DNA of 64,000 bases from Terriglobia bacterium (GTDB lineage Bacteria; Acidobacteriota; Terriglobia; Terriglobales; Acidobacteriaceae). The stretch lies in contig JAIQFT010000023.1 of the NCBI GenBank assembly GCA_020073185.1, forward strand, positions 1 through 64,000. The letters are read 5' to 3'. Under the pieces are notes generated by a model. That model saw nothing but the letters and a program-made list of their open reading frames with translations. It was not told the DNA's origin and searched no databases. Below, one piece after another: positions 38,638 to 47,393 of the stretch (position 1 is the stretch's first letter; the number at the start of each line of letters is the position of its first letter). The position numbers and the translations under genes are program-made.

Positions 38638-39267
38638 CTACCTTCTTTTGGCCGGAGCGGCTGCGGGAGCCCCCGGCGCGATTTCACGGCTGAAGAAAGT
38701 CGTCGTCGCACACGTCACGGCCACGGTCTCGCCCGGCGCATACTGGTATTGCTTCTTGACCCCTGACTCGCCGGGCTTGCGCAGCGACGCCATCCTGAGG
38801 CCGGAGACGTTGACGATGCGATCCAGGTGCGCCACATTCTCAAAAAAATGCAGCATCGAGTAGTACGGGCCATCCAGTTCCAGGTCGAAGGGAACCTCGC
38901 TGAAGAACTCGCGCTGGGCCGTCGGCTTGGACGTATAGCGCCGGATTTCGATGCCGGCCTTGCGCGCCTCCGCCTGCATCATCTCCATGAATTGAGGCGC
39001 TTCCTTCTCGTCGGGCACGATGCGCTTCATCTGTTCCAGTTGATCCTTCAGGGTAACGATCTTCCGCTCCATGTCGGCCTTTTTGTCGGCATAGGGACGG
39101 AGGGCCGCGTTCTCATCCTGCTTCGCCTTGACCTGCGCCCGGAGGGCGCGGTTGGACGTGTCTATCTCTTTGTACACGAACCAATACGCCGCTCCGCTCA
39201 GGGCCACGGCCACAATCACCAGGATCAGCAATTGCACCTTCGCCGATAACTCCGAAAATTTCGCCAT
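38638..39267 (-). CDS. pilO: Type IV pilus alignment protein PilO
   Basis: A 209-residue bitopic protein: short cytoplasmic start, one membrane helix (about 9-30, 'VQLLILVIVAVALSGAAYWFVY'), a coiled coil ('KEIDTSNRALRAQVKAKQDENAALRPYADKKADMERKIVTLKDQLEQM') and a periplasmic ferredoxin-like domain. It pairs with PilN. ATG 39267 is ten bases after the pilN stop; the open frame to 39324 overlaps pilN and is not part of the protein. Confidence 0.92.
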   Translation of the reverse strand: MAKFSELSAKVQLLILVIVAVALSGAAYWFVYKEIDTSNRALRAQVKAKQDENAALRPYADKKADMERKIVTLKDQLEQMKRIVPDEKEAPQFMEMMQAEARKAGIEIRRYTSKPTAQREFFSEVPFDLELDGPYYSMLHFFENVAHLDRIVNVSGLRMASLRKPGESGVKKQYQYAPGETVAVTCATTTFFSREIAPGAPAAAPAKRR

Positions 39268-39277
39268 ATCTGCCGCC

Positions 39278-39874
39278 CTAACTCTTCTGTTGAGGTTGCT
39301 TTTCGCAAACCAGGGTGAAGACAAATGCGGTCAGGTTCTTAGCCACGTCATCCTGGTAGGACTCTTTGATCTCGACGCTCTTGAAATAACCCGTCGCCTT
39401 GAGGTTGCGCATCAAGCCAGCCACCGCATCCACGCTCAGCGCCACGCCGTCCAAGTTGATGTTGTTGCCGTCCTCTTTCATGGTGTTGAGCCAGACGGCA
39501 TCGCTCTTGTTGACGGTGTCGGCGATCGTGGTTAGCAGCGTGGCCGGCCCAGCCTGGTTGGCCTGCAACTGGTGGATGACGCTGACGCGCCGCTCGTACA
39601 GATCCTTCTGTTTCTCCAACTCCAGGTACTTGGACTTGATCTCGGCCAGGCGCTGGTTCTCGCGCCTCGCCTCTTCCATCTGTACCTTGAGCTTGGCCGC
39701 GTCGCGCTGCAGCATCGAGTAGTAGATATAATTTCCACCCGCGGCCAGGGCCGCGACCACCAGCAACACCACTAGGATGTTGGGTCCGCCGCCACCTACT
39801 CCGGCGGCAGCGGCGACTGGACTGCGCTTGCCCTTCTTCGATTTGGACACACCCAGCAGGTTTATGCGGATCAT
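39278..39874 (-). CDS. pilN: Type IV pilus alignment protein PilN
   Basis: A 198-residue bitopic protein. The cytoplasmic N-terminus 'MIRINLLGVSKSK' is the PilM-binding INLLP-like motif (INLLG here). One membrane helix follows at about 33-52, then a coiled coil and a periplasmic domain resembling PilO. Its ATG overlaps the pilM stop by four bases (ATGA type), so the two are translationally coupled. The cytoplasmic stretch before the helix is glycine-rich. Confidence 0.94.
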   Translation of the reverse strand: MIRINLLGVSKSKKGKRSPVAAAAGVGGGGPNILVVLLVVAALAAGGNYIYYSMLQRDAAKLKVQMEEARRENQRLAEIKSKYLELEKQKDLYERRVSVIHQLQANQAGPATLLTTIADTVNKSDAVWLNTMKEDGNNINLDGVALSVDAVAGLMRNLKATGYFKSVEIKESYQDDVAKNLTAFVFTLVCEKQPQQKS

Positions 39875-40929
39875 AGGTCGTCGAAGCTCCTCAGGGCCAA
39901 TCCCACGGCAACCGCGAGTTGTCCCGCATTCTGGCCAATCAATTCCGCGGCGGGCGTGCCCTCCGCATAACTGATCCGGGCGAACGGATTGAGGACCTCC
40001 ACCGGGAGCGAGAACTCCTGGCGCAGCGCCTCCATCAGTCCCGTCACCTTGGAAGAACCGCCGGCCAGGTAAATGCGCTCGATGTGCTCGCCGGCGGCTG
40101 TGGCGCGGAAGAAATCAAAGGTCTTCTGGATTTCCAGCACGATGATCTCGGTCACCTGCTGGAGGATGGGGGCCTTGGCGTCTTCGCTGACCGTGCCGAC
40201 CTTCTGCCCCAGCTTCAGGGATTCCGCGTCGTCGAAGCTGAGGTCGAGTTCCTTCTGCAGCGAGTCGGTGTATTGGTGCCCGCCGACGCTGACATCGCGC
40301 GTGAACAGCGGCTTGCTGCCCTTCACGATATTGATATTCATCACGCTGGCGCCGATGTTCAACAAGGCGACGGTGGTGTTGGGCGCCGGCTCGTAGTTGT
40401 ATTCGTAGCAGTTCTGCAGCGCGAAGGCGTCTATGTCCACCACCGCGGGCGTCTTGCCCGCCATGTTCAGCACGTTGGTGTAGTTGAGGATCTTGTCCTT
40501 CTTCACCGCCACCAGGATGATGTCCATCTGCGGCCCGCTGAGGTCCTCCGACAGCAACTGGTAGTCAATGTTGACTACGTCGATGTCAAAGGGGATGTGC
40601 TGGGCCGCCTCGGTCTTGATGTCGTTGTCCAGTTCCGCTTCCGAGCGGGTGGGAATCGAGATCGGCTTCACGATGACCGAGTGCCCGCTGACGCTGGTTG
40701 CCACCGCTTTTACCTTGATAGCGTTCTCGCTAAACAGCTTGGTAATGGCGCTGGCCACGGCGGGAGAGTCCATGATCATGGAATCCACCACCACATCGGA
40801 GGCCAGCGGCTCGACTCCGAGATGAGCCACTTCGATCCCGCCACGGGACCGCTTCAGCTCGACCGCCTTGATGCAACTGGATCCTATGTCGAGCCCGACG
40901 ATCGTTTTGTTTCCACCCAGTCCAAACAT
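39871..40929 (-). CDS. pilM: Type IV pilus actin-like protein PilM
   Basis: A 352-residue actin-fold cytoplasmic protein, 'TIVGLDIGSSCIKAVELKRSRGG' carrying the first phosphate-binding loop and 'VALLNIGASVMNINIV' the second. It binds ATP and the N-terminal peptide of PilN and recruits the motor. Final 'ARISYAEGTPAAELIGQNAGQLAVAVGLALRSF' is typical. Begins the alignment-complex cluster, ten bases after a small HTH gene. Confidence 0.95.
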   Translation of the reverse strand: MFGLGGNKTIVGLDIGSSCIKAVELKRSRGGIEVAHLGVEPLASDVVVDSMIMDSPAVASAITKLFSENAIKVKAVATSVSGHSVIVKPISIPTRSEAELDNDIKTEAAQHIPFDIDVVNIDYQLLSEDLSGPQMDIILVAVKKDKILNYTNVLNMAGKTPAVVDIDAFALQNCYEYNYEPAPNTTVALLNIGASVMNINIVKGSKPLFTRDVSVGGHQYTDSLQKELDLSFDDAESLKLGQKVGTVSEDAKAPILQQVTEIIVLEIQKTFDFFRATAAGEHIERIYLAGGSSKVTGLMEALRQEFSLPVEVLNPFARISYAEGTPAAELIGQNAGQLAVAVGLALRSFDDL

Positions 40930-40939
40930 GCGTCCGCCC

Positions 40940-41173
40940 CTAGTGCCCTGCCGCCACGCGCGCGGCCTTGGGCTTCTTCTTTTCCCGGGTCTCCCTCATC
41001 GTGCTCTTCTCTTCCATCCACTGGTCGAGCTTGGATTTCTTGAATCTCCAGCGGTTCCCCAGCTTGAAGGCGGGGATTCTCTCCTCGTACACGTATTTGT
41101 AGAGTGTGTCCGGACTTACGCCCAGATACTGGGAGGCCTGGCGAATGTTCATAACTTCTCGCGAATCGGCCAT
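40940..41173 (-). CDS. Small helix-turn-helix DNA-binding protein (excisionase/MerR-like)
   Basis: A 77-residue basic protein. Residues 8-52 ('VMNIRQASQYLGVSPDTLYKYVYEERIPAFKLGNRWRFKKSKLDQWM') form a winged helix of the HTH_17/excisionase type, with the wing 'LGNRWRFKKSKL'. The tail is lysine-rich. The gene lies ten bases upstream of pilM on the same strand and 170 bases after a probable promoter, so it appears to be the first gene of the pilM-Q operon and could be an autoregulator or a nucleoid-type regulator of pilus genes. Role is inferred from position only. Confidence 0.85.
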   Translation of the reverse strand: MADSREVMNIRQASQYLGVSPDTLYKYVYEERIPAFKLGNRWRFKKSKLDQWMEEKSTMRETREKKKPKAARVAAGH

Positions 41174-41799
41174 AAAAGCGCTAAGCCCTTTCCACAGATG
41201 TGACAGCCACCCGTATGCGCCAACCTAGCCGGGCGAAATGCCGTGTCAGGATCTCGCTGCCGGCTCAGCCGAAGCGGACACTGTCCACGGGGCGAGAGGA
41301 AGGTCCTCTCCTGTCTCGGGGGGAATTTCTTGAGCGCTGCACGTTATATCAGTGTAACGAGGGTGGGTGTCAAGAACTACTTGGGTTTTGTACCTTAGTT
41401 TTCCCTGTTTGCTGGTAAAGCAGGCTACGCTTTCGGGGCAGTATCCACCGATATCTTGCGATTCCATCCCCTGGCCACCACAGTATATGGTGGTATTAAT
41501 GCAAACGGTTCGACAAAAGGACCACGGCATTACGAGGGTCGTGGGCCTAAGGTGACCGGCTCATGATGACATAGTGGTCAACCTGAGCCCCGCACTCAAC
41601 CCGCCGTGGCGGGGGCGATTACGCAACTTGACCGGGCTGATTCTGTTGGCCGGAAATCTGCCGCCCCGGGAATCTCGCGCTCGATGACAAATTTCGCCAT
41701 TCCATCCTCGCGGCAGGATATTAGGTCCAAGAGCAGAGTCGATGGTCAAATCACGCAATCAAAGTGAGCAGCGCGTTCCACGGTCGTCCCTAGCCTTGG
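41174..41799. other. 626-base intergenic region upstream of the pilM operon
   Basis: Apart from the promoter at 41343-41373 I see no gene. An inverted repeat CCACCA-N7-TGGTGG lies at 41475-41493 and a short GC hairpin (CCCGCC/GGCGGG) near 41598-41612, which could be the transcript end of a plus-strand unit or a regulatory element. Open frames of 65 and 94 codons on the minus strand look non-coding. Confidence 0.4.
41343..41373 (-). promoter_or_regulatory. Probable promoter for the HTH-pilMNOPQ operon
   Basis: On the minus strand TTGACA (41368-41373), a 19-base spacer and TATAAC (41343-41348). Both boxes are near consensus but the spacing is long. The predicted leader is about 165 bases. Confidence 0.55.
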
Positions 41800-42573
41800 T
41801 TATTCCTCCAACGCTCTCTTCGGCGGCACTTCCCGATATCCTCGCGGCAGCGCAAACTCGGACTCCGGTACCCTGACCTGTTTCACTTCCAGCACATTCA
41901 TCTCGCTGCGGCTGCTGCGTTCGCCGCTGGCGTCAGTCGTGCGCGTCACCGTCACGCGCTTGAGCGGGAAGCCCTCCACCTTACTCATCTCGGCGCGGAT
42001 CATGTTGTCCACCTGCTCATCGCCCGTCGTCGGCGGATCCCGCTTCAGCCAGACCTTCAACGCCGGATCGGCCAATTGTTCGGTCGTCCAGATGTCTTCT
42101 TCCGTCACCGTAGACACCTTCTTCGCCCCGGTGATGTGCATGCTCACCGCATAACTGGTGCGATAGCGATAATGGCGCGTCGGCAGCCCCGCGATCGCTC
42201 CGCCGTCTTCTTCCAGCAATTTTTCGATCTTGGGCGATTCGAAGGTGACTTTCATCATGCCGCGCATACCCTGCACCATGCCGCCCATGCCCGCCATCAT
42301 TGCCTGCACGTCGTACCTGGTGTACGTCCTGGTCGCCGGGCTGACCAGGTACAGCGTCTTGCCCTCGTCCGGCGACAGCATGTAGTCGCCGGTGGCATAG
42401 ATCTCCGCGTCACTTTCCACGAACACCACCTTCGCCCGCGACCCGCTGACAAACGCGTGCACGGTGACATCGCCGCCGCCATCGCTGCGCGTCTGCGCTA
42501 CAAACTCCACGCCGGCGAGCGCGTGCGCCGTTGCCATCAGCAGGAAGCAGAGGGTAACAATGGGCTTACGCAT
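41800..42573 (-). CDS. Exported protein, outer-membrane-lipoprotein-like (DUF4412-type)
   Basis: A 257-residue protein with signal peptide MRKPIVTLCFLLMATAHALAG and a mature part with beta-rich character ('VEFVAQTRSDGGGDVTVHAFVSGSRAKVVFVES', 'MLSPDEGKTLYLVSPATRTYTRYD', 'GLPTRHYRYRTSYAV'). The layout matches DUF4412-type periplasmic proteins of unknown function, several of which resemble lipoprotein carriers. A methionine/glycine-rich stretch (residues about 89-105) precedes the middle. I choose the ATG at 42573, which starts the signal peptide and follows AAGG. Confidence 0.75.
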   Translation of the reverse strand: MRKPIVTLCFLLMATAHALAGVEFVAQTRSDGGGDVTVHAFVSGSRAKVVFVESDAEIYATGDYMLSPDEGKTLYLVSPATRTYTRYDVQAMMAGMGGMVQGMRGMMKVTFESPKIEKLLEEDGGAIAGLPTRHYRYRTSYAVSMHITGAKKVSTVTEEDIWTTEQLADPALKVWLKRDPPTTGDEQVDNMIRAEMSKVEGFPLKRVTVTRTTDASGERSSRSEMNVLEVKQVRVPESEFALPRGYREVPPKRALEE

Positions 42574-42674
42574 TCCACGCCTTTCACAATACATTCAATG
42601 TGATGTCATCCCGAGCGAGGACGCGCCACTGCTTTTCCTCGACCTGCCACGACTCTCATTCATCTCTCAAACCG

Positions 42675-42715
42675 CAACTGAAGTAAACTGAAACAGAAAC
42701 AGAAACTGAAACTCT
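42675..42715. repeat. GAAACTGAAACA hexad repeat
   Basis: Hexads AAACTG/AAACAG repeat about six times at 42675-42712, immediately upstream of the DppC-type permease. Confidence 0.7.
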
Positions 42716-42736
42716 CAGCAACTACAACCCTATCCC

Positions 42737-43633
42737 ATGGCCACAGTTGCAACCTCTTCGTCAAGGATCCCGGCGACCTCGCCTGCCGCCCAGCGCCTGC
42801 TGCTCGCAATGCGCCTGAACCCGCTCGCCACCGTGGGGGTCGTCCTGGTCGCCATCTTCACCGTGCTCGCCATTTTTGCCCCTTGGATCGCTCCCCAGGA
42901 TCCCGCCCACATTGATCTTCCGGCGCGCCTTACCGGCCCATCGGCGGCGCACTGGTTCGGGACCGACGAACTGGGACGCGACATCCTCTCCCGTATCATC
43001 TACGGCGCCCGCATCTCCATGCTGGTCGGCTCCAGCGTCGTTTCGGTCGCGCTCTTCCTCGGCTTGATTGTCGGATGCATAGCCGGCTACTACGGTGGGC
43101 GCGTGGACCGCGTGGTCAACATCGTGGTGATGAACGCCTTCCTCTCATTCCCCGGCATCCTGCTGGCGATCGCCTTCGTCGCTTTTCTCGGCCCCGGGAT
43201 GTTCAATCTGATTCTGGCGCTTTCCATCGGCGGATGGGTCGGCTACGCGCGCCTGGTCCGCGCCCAGGTGCTGGCCACGCGCGAGCGCGAATTCGTGGAG
43301 GCCGCGCGCGCCCTCGGCGCCAGCGACTGGCGCGTCATCACCCGCCACATCCTGCCCAACATGATCCAGCCTGTCATCGTGCAGGCTGCCATCGGCATGG
43401 CCGGCGCCATCCTCGCCGAAGCGACCATGAGCTTCCTCGGTCTCGGCGTTCCGCCTCCGGCTGCCAGTTGGGGCTCCATGCTCAATGACGGCCGCTCGCA
43501 CTTGTTCGACGCGCCCCACCTGGTCTTGTTCCCGGCCGTCGCCGTGATGCTCGCCGTGCTTTCCTTCAATTTCATCGGCGACGCCCTGCGCGACTTCCTC
43601 GACCCCCGCGCCCGCATCGAAGCCGGCTTGTAG
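42737..43633 (+). CDS. DppC/OppC-type ABC transporter permease
   Basis: A 298-residue permease. The N-terminal 'MRLNPLATVGVVLVAIFTVLAIFAPWIAPQDP' and 'HWFGTDELGRDILSRIIYGARISMLVG' are diagnostic of the DppC side of peptide/nickel permeases, and the EAA loop is 'EFVEAARALGASDWRVITRH'. About six membrane segments. It would pair with a DppB-type partner, the only candidate in the window being at 984-1901. No ATPase or binding-protein gene is adjacent. A hairpin at 43666 follows the stop. Confidence 0.92.
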   Translation: MATVATSSSRIPATSPAAQRLLLAMRLNPLATVGVVLVAIFTVLAIFAPWIAPQDPAHIDLPARLTGPSAAHWFGTDELGRDILSRIIYGARISMLVGSSVVSVALFLGLIVGCIAGYYGGRVDRVVNIVVMNAFLSFPGILLAIAFVAFLGPGMFNLILALSIGGWVGYARLVRAQVLATREREFVEAARALGASDWRVITRHILPNMIQPVIVQAAIGMAGAILAEATMSFLGLGVPPPAASWGSMLNDGRSHLFDAPHLVLFPAVAVMLAVLSFNFIGDALRDFLDPRARIEAGL

Positions 43634-43665
43634 AAATCCCGCAGACTACTCTTACCTATATAGAA

Positions 43666-43687
43666 CGCCAGGGTAATCAGCCTGGCG
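43666..43687 (+). terminator. Hairpin after the DppC-type permease
   Basis: Arms CGCCAGG and CCTGGCG with an eight-base loop, 33 bases after the stop. No U-run follows. Confidence 0.45.
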
Positions 43688-43768
43688 AGGATCGAATCGG
43701 AGGAGCCATGAAGGTTTCGAACTTCGGCAAGGCCTTCTTTCCTCTGGCCTCTGTGGCTAAATTTCGAC

Positions 43769-45055
43769 CTAGACGAGACACTTCAGGAATGATCCCGGAC
43801 TCGCGTCAAATCCCGGAAACACCGTGCCCAGGTTGCGGTTGCCGAGGTGGCGGTACACGACTTCGCTCAGCACGGTGCGGAAATCCGTGGTCAGCGCCAG
43901 GTCGCGGCCTTCGTTAAGCTGTTCCTGCGCCAGCCCCGGCCAGCGCCCGTACACGCGCCTTCCGCGCACCGGACCGCCCAAGATGAACATCACGTTCGCA
44001 TGCCCATGATCGGTGCCGCGATTGCCGTTCTCGCGCGCCGTGCGCCCGAATTCCGACATCGTCACGACCACCGTCTCTTCCGCCAGGTTCCCCAGATCCG
44101 TCCACAACGCCGCCATCGCCTGCGACAAGTCGCCAACGCGTTGCGCGATCTGCCCCTGCACCGAGCCTTCATTCACGTGGTGATCCCAGCCGCCGACATC
44201 GGAAAACGCGACCTCCACTCCGAGGTCCACCTTCATCAATTGCGCCACCTGACGCAGCGCATTGCCCAGCGGCTCGCGCGGATAATTCGCTCCCGGCGCC
44301 GGCGTGTACTTTTGCGGATCGGCAGACTTCAGCATCTTCACCGCGTCGAACGTCTCCTGCCCGGTGCCGTGCAGCACCGCGTCCACCGACTGGTCGTACA
44401 TGGCTTCGAACGTGTTGGCCAGCGGTTGCGCCTGCGGGTTCCGCCCGCCGACCCCAAAATTGTTGACGTTGCTGATTGCCACTGCTGGAGCGCTTCCCGC
44501 TAACATGCGCGGCAGCGCGCTGCCCAGCGCGACGGCGCGAAACGGTGACTCGGCGTGGCACGGTTCTCCAAGGCGTGTTCCCGACCCGGATTCGCTGCCC
44601 ACGCACGAACGGTCGCGCAGCGCGCGGTTCAGCCATCCATCCTCGGTTGACTTCACTCCGGGCGTTCCCGACTCCATGTAATCTTGCGCGTCGAAGTGGG
44701 AGCGCGTCGGGTCGGGCGAACCGGCGGCGTGTACGATCGCCAAATGCCCCTGCTCCCACAGCGGCTTGAACGACGCCATCGCCGGATGCAGGCCGAAAAA
44801 TCCGTCCAGATCGATCACCTGCTGTCGCGGGATCGCAATTGTCGGTCGCATAGCGTAATAGGACGCCTCACCGTGCGGCATCACGATGTTCAGCCCGTCC
44901 GCCGCGCCGCGCTGGAAGATGACAATAAACTTTCGCTTGCCTGTCGCCGCCCTTTCCGACGCGAACGCCACCCGCTGCAGGAACGCCGGCACCACCGTCG
45001 TCCCCACCACCGCCATTGCTCCGCCCTGAAGGAAAACTCTCCTTGTGATCGACAT
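43769..45055 (-). CDS. DUF1501 protein with Tat signal
   Basis: A 428-residue protein starting MSITRRVFLQGGAMAVVG, a twin-arginine signal (ITRRVFLQG), so it is exported folded. The mature part is the DUF1501 fold, related to sulfatases/alkaline phosphatases ('FIVIFQRGAADGLNIVMPHG', 'HFDAQDYMESGTP', 'VAFSDVGGWDHHVNEG', 'TVVVTMSEFGRTARENGNRGTDHGHANVMFILGG'). Enzymatic activity of the family is unproven. Its partner gene upstream is DUF1800; this pair is common in planctomycetes, acidobacteria and proteobacteria. The family's GTDHGHA motif is intact. Confidence 0.92.
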   Translation of the reverse strand: MSITRRVFLQGGAMAVVGTTVVPAFLQRVAFASERAATGKRKFIVIFQRGAADGLNIVMPHGEASYYAMRPTIAIPRQQVIDLDGFFGLHPAMASFKPLWEQGHLAIVHAAGSPDPTRSHFDAQDYMESGTPGVKSTEDGWLNRALRDRSCVGSESGSGTRLGEPCHAESPFRAVALGSALPRMLAGSAPAVAISNVNNFGVGGRNPQAQPLANTFEAMYDQSVDAVLHGTGQETFDAVKMLKSADPQKYTPAPGANYPREPLGNALRQVAQLMKVDLGVEVAFSDVGGWDHHVNEGSVQGQIAQRVGDLSQAMAALWTDLGNLAEETVVVTMSEFGRTARENGNRGTDHGHANVMFILGGPVRGRRVYGRWPGLAQEQLNEGRDLALTTDFRTVLSEVVYRHLGNRNLGTVFPGFDASPGSFLKCLV

Positions 45056-45067
45056 TGCGAACTCCAA

Positions 45068-45129
45068 TGGCTCTCAGCTATCAGCTTTCAGCAAAACGAG
45101 TCCTCGCTGATGGCTGAGAGCTGACAGCT
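45068..45129. repeat. Inverted pair of AGCTNTC heptads between DUF1501 and DUF1800
   Basis: Arm 45068-45094 (GGCTCTC AGCTATC type) and arm 45105-45129, whose reverse complement reads AGCTGTCAGCTCTCAGCC. The right arm runs into the DUF1800 stop region. Ten-base spacer. Confidence 0.8.
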
Positions 45130-47248
45130 ATCTTTTCTGAAACTCCGGCGACCCAAAGATGAGTCCCGCCAGCGCTCCCACATTGGGTGGCCGCGCAGGA
45201 TCATCCAGGATGCGACCGGTGATCTCCGGCTCTGCCGCGTGTTTTAGGATCGTCTCGTGCGTTTGCTTGGAGACGTCGCCCGCCAGCAGCGTGTTCTCCA
45301 GCCGCGCCAGTGCCGTGCTGGTATCGCTGGGCGCTTCCGCCGAACCCAGCACGCGTTCCGGCGCAAACGCCACGCCCGGCATCCGTCTCGAGGTGAACCG
45401 CAGCGCGAAGTTCATCCGGTTCAGCAGCGCCGACGAATTCACCCACGTCTCTGCCTTCATCGAGTACCCAGTTGGAGGCTGCGCGCCGTACAGCGGCATT
45501 CCCATCTGGTTCAGAGTCTGCACCAGTGGCATGGCGTTGCTGACCTCGGCGCCGCTGGCCCGCACCGCCGAAACCACGAATTCCAGCGGCGTCTTCACCT
45601 TGGCGCGAAACGCTTCCGGCGCCCAGAACTCCGGGGCGTCAAACATGGTCCGCAGCACCCGCCGGATATCGCCATCCGACTTCAGGAACGTCTCCGCCAT
45701 GCGGTTGACCAGCGTTGGCGGCGGATTGTCCGACACAAACCGCATCGCCAGCTTCTTCGAGATGAAGTGCGCCGTCGACGGATGATGCGCCAGCAGCTTC
45801 AGCATCTCCTTGCCTTCATCCTCGCCGTGTTCCTTGATGGTGTGTCCGAGCACGAACTTCGTTCCCGGCTCGTGCATGCGCTCGTTGAACTCGAAATCGC
45901 CGCCGCGCCGCGGTTCCCTGATCGTCCACCCGGTAAACACGCGGGCCAGCTCCGTGACGTCCTTCTGCGAATATCCGCCGTCCACGCCGAGCGTGTGCAG
46001 TTCCATCAATTCGCGCGCGTAGTTTTCGTTCAACCCGCGCTGCTGCTTCTTGCCCTTCGCCTGCTGCTGCGGACGACGTTGAGGCGGCGGGAACGGACGC
46101 CCGAAAGGCCCGCCAAACGGACGATTTCGCCGGAAGCCGCCGTAGTTTCTCGCTCGCGGCGATTCGCCCATCCCGACCGGCGATCGCGGCCCCACACTCT
46201 GCCAGTTGTCGAGATAAAACAGCATCGCCGGACTGTTCGCGGTCGCCATCAGCAGATCCTGGAACTTGCCCAGCGCGTGCGGACGGATGACGTCGCGCTC
46301 GTAATCCGTCACCAGGTATCGGTCGGCCCCCTTGCCGATAAACACATTGAAGTGGTTGAGCCAGAAATCGGTCATCACCTCGTCGAGTTGACGCTCACTG
46401 TAAGTCGCGCGCAGAATCTTGCCCTGCATCAGCTCGGTGGCGATCACCTGCTGCGGATTGTTCATCGCCATCAACTGCTCGCGCTGTTGTGGAGTAAGCG
46501 AGTTCATCAACCGCTCGCGTTCCTCCGGCGGAAGCGCTCGCGCCAGCATCTGTCGCTGTTGCGGATCCATCGCCAGGATTGCCTGCATGCGCTGATCCGG
46601 CGTGGGCAACGCCATGATTCTTTCCGCCTGCTCGCGCGCCTGCCAGCGGGCCTCGCGCCGTTCCGCCTTCTGCTCTTCCGTCAGCGTCATCTGCAGATCG
46701 TCGCCCACCTGCGGTTGGCCCACCCTTGTCGGGCCCGGGTTTGGCACGACAGGGTGGGGATTTTCCTCCTGCGATGTGCCCGCGGTCTCCAGCTTCGCCG
46801 CTTTCTTCTCCTGCCTCTGCTCGTATTTCTCCACCTGCGATTGGTAGATCGCGCGCTCCGTCTTGTCCGACGGCATCGCCCGGCGTCCCTCCGCCACTTG
46901 CTTGACTAACTGCGGAGGAGGGAAGTTCTCCACCAGTTGCCGCGCATCCATGCGCAGCGTGCGCAACGGCGCCAGCCGCGCCTCCAGCGCCGCGTCATCA
47001 ATCTTTTCCGGATGCAGTTGCCGCTCGAACCACTTGTCCAGCCCCATCGCCATCACGCGATCCACGTCGCCCGGTCGTGGCCCAAACGTCAGGCGGTTGA
47101 GCGCGTGCAGCGCCCGCTGCCGGGCATCCATCTGCATCTGCACGGCCGCCGCTGCCTTCTTATCTTTTTTCTTGTTGCCAGCCCAGACCGACGCGGAAAT
47201 CCCAAGGGCGAGAACAAGCAGCAGGATTGTTAGGTGCTTGCGTTGCAT
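45128..47248 (-). CDS. DUF1800 exported protein
   Basis: A 706-residue protein from the ATG at 47248, which has GGAGG upstream. Signal peptide MQRKHLTILLLVLALGISASVWA. The DUF1800 core starts 'ALHALNRLTFGPRPGDVDRVMAMGLDKWFERQL' and continues to the C-terminus ('NENYARELMELHTLGVDGGYSQKDVTELARVFTGW', 'GHTIKEHGEDEGKEMLKLLAHHPSTAHFISKKLAMRFVSDNPP'). Residues 120-300 are a charged, Gln/Glu-rich helical insertion. A family-A palindrome (46719-46759) lies inside the reading frame and encodes about residues 164-177 ('NPHPVVPNPGPTRVGQ'). Function unknown; partner of the DUF1501 gene downstream. Confidence 0.88.
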   Translation of the reverse strand: MQRKHLTILLLVLALGISASVWAGNKKKDKKAAAAVQMQMDARQRALHALNRLTFGPRPGDVDRVMAMGLDKWFERQLHPEKIDDAALEARLAPLRTLRMDARQLVENFPPPQLVKQVAEGRRAMPSDKTERAIYQSQVEKYEQRQEKKAAKLETAGTSQEENPHPVVPNPGPTRVGQPQVGDDLQMTLTEEQKAERREARWQAREQAERIMALPTPDQRMQAILAMDPQQRQMLARALPPEERERLMNSLTPQQREQLMAMNNPQQVIATELMQGKILRATYSERQLDEVMTDFWLNHFNVFIGKGADRYLVTDYERDVIRPHALGKFQDLLMATANSPAMLFYLDNWQSVGPRSPVGMGESPRARNYGGFRRNRPFGGPFGRPFPPPQRRPQQQAKGKKQQRGLNENYARELMELHTLGVDGGYSQKDVTELARVFTGWTIREPRRGGDFEFNERMHEPGTKFVLGHTIKEHGEDEGKEMLKLLAHHPSTAHFISKKLAMRFVSDNPPPTLVNRMAETFLKSDGDIRRVLRTMFDAPEFWAPEAFRAKVKTPLEFVVSAVRASGAEVSNAMPLVQTLNQMGMPLYGAQPPTGYSMKAETWVNSSALLNRMNFALRFTSRRMPGVAFAPERVLGSAEAPSDTSTALARLENTLLAGDVSKQTHETILKHAAEPEITGRILDDPARPPNVGALAGLIFGSPEFQKR
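46719..46759. repeat. Palindromic repeat, family A, copy 3 (inside DUF1800 gene)
   Basis: Arms CCCACCCTTGTCG and CGACAGGGTGGGG with a 15-base loop. It is embedded in frame in the DUF1800 coding sequence, and the encoded segment is proline-rich, consistent with a tolerated loop. Confidence 0.85.
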
Positions 47249-47393
47249 GGTGGGCCTCCGAACGAGCGCCATCCCATGCCGATTATGAACCCATTGAGGG
47301 CAGGGAAGTTGCACGATCGGGATCTAAGGAGAAAATCCGGACTACCGACGACCGCCTCACGCCGAATAAATCCTGCCGTGCGTGATCTTATGA

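Noticed and set aside
36125-38863. 912-codon open frame on the plus strand across pilQ, pilP and pilO
   Set aside because: Runs antisense to three well-supported genes and has no family motifs.
41246-41530. 94-codon minus-strand frame in the pilM operon leader
   Set aside because: It overlaps the promoter of the HTH-pilM operon and has scattered cysteines without spacing of a known motif.
45257-46909. 550-codon open frame antisense to DUF1800
   Set aside because: Shadow of a high-GC gene; DUF1800 frame has signal peptide, ribosome site and family motifs.
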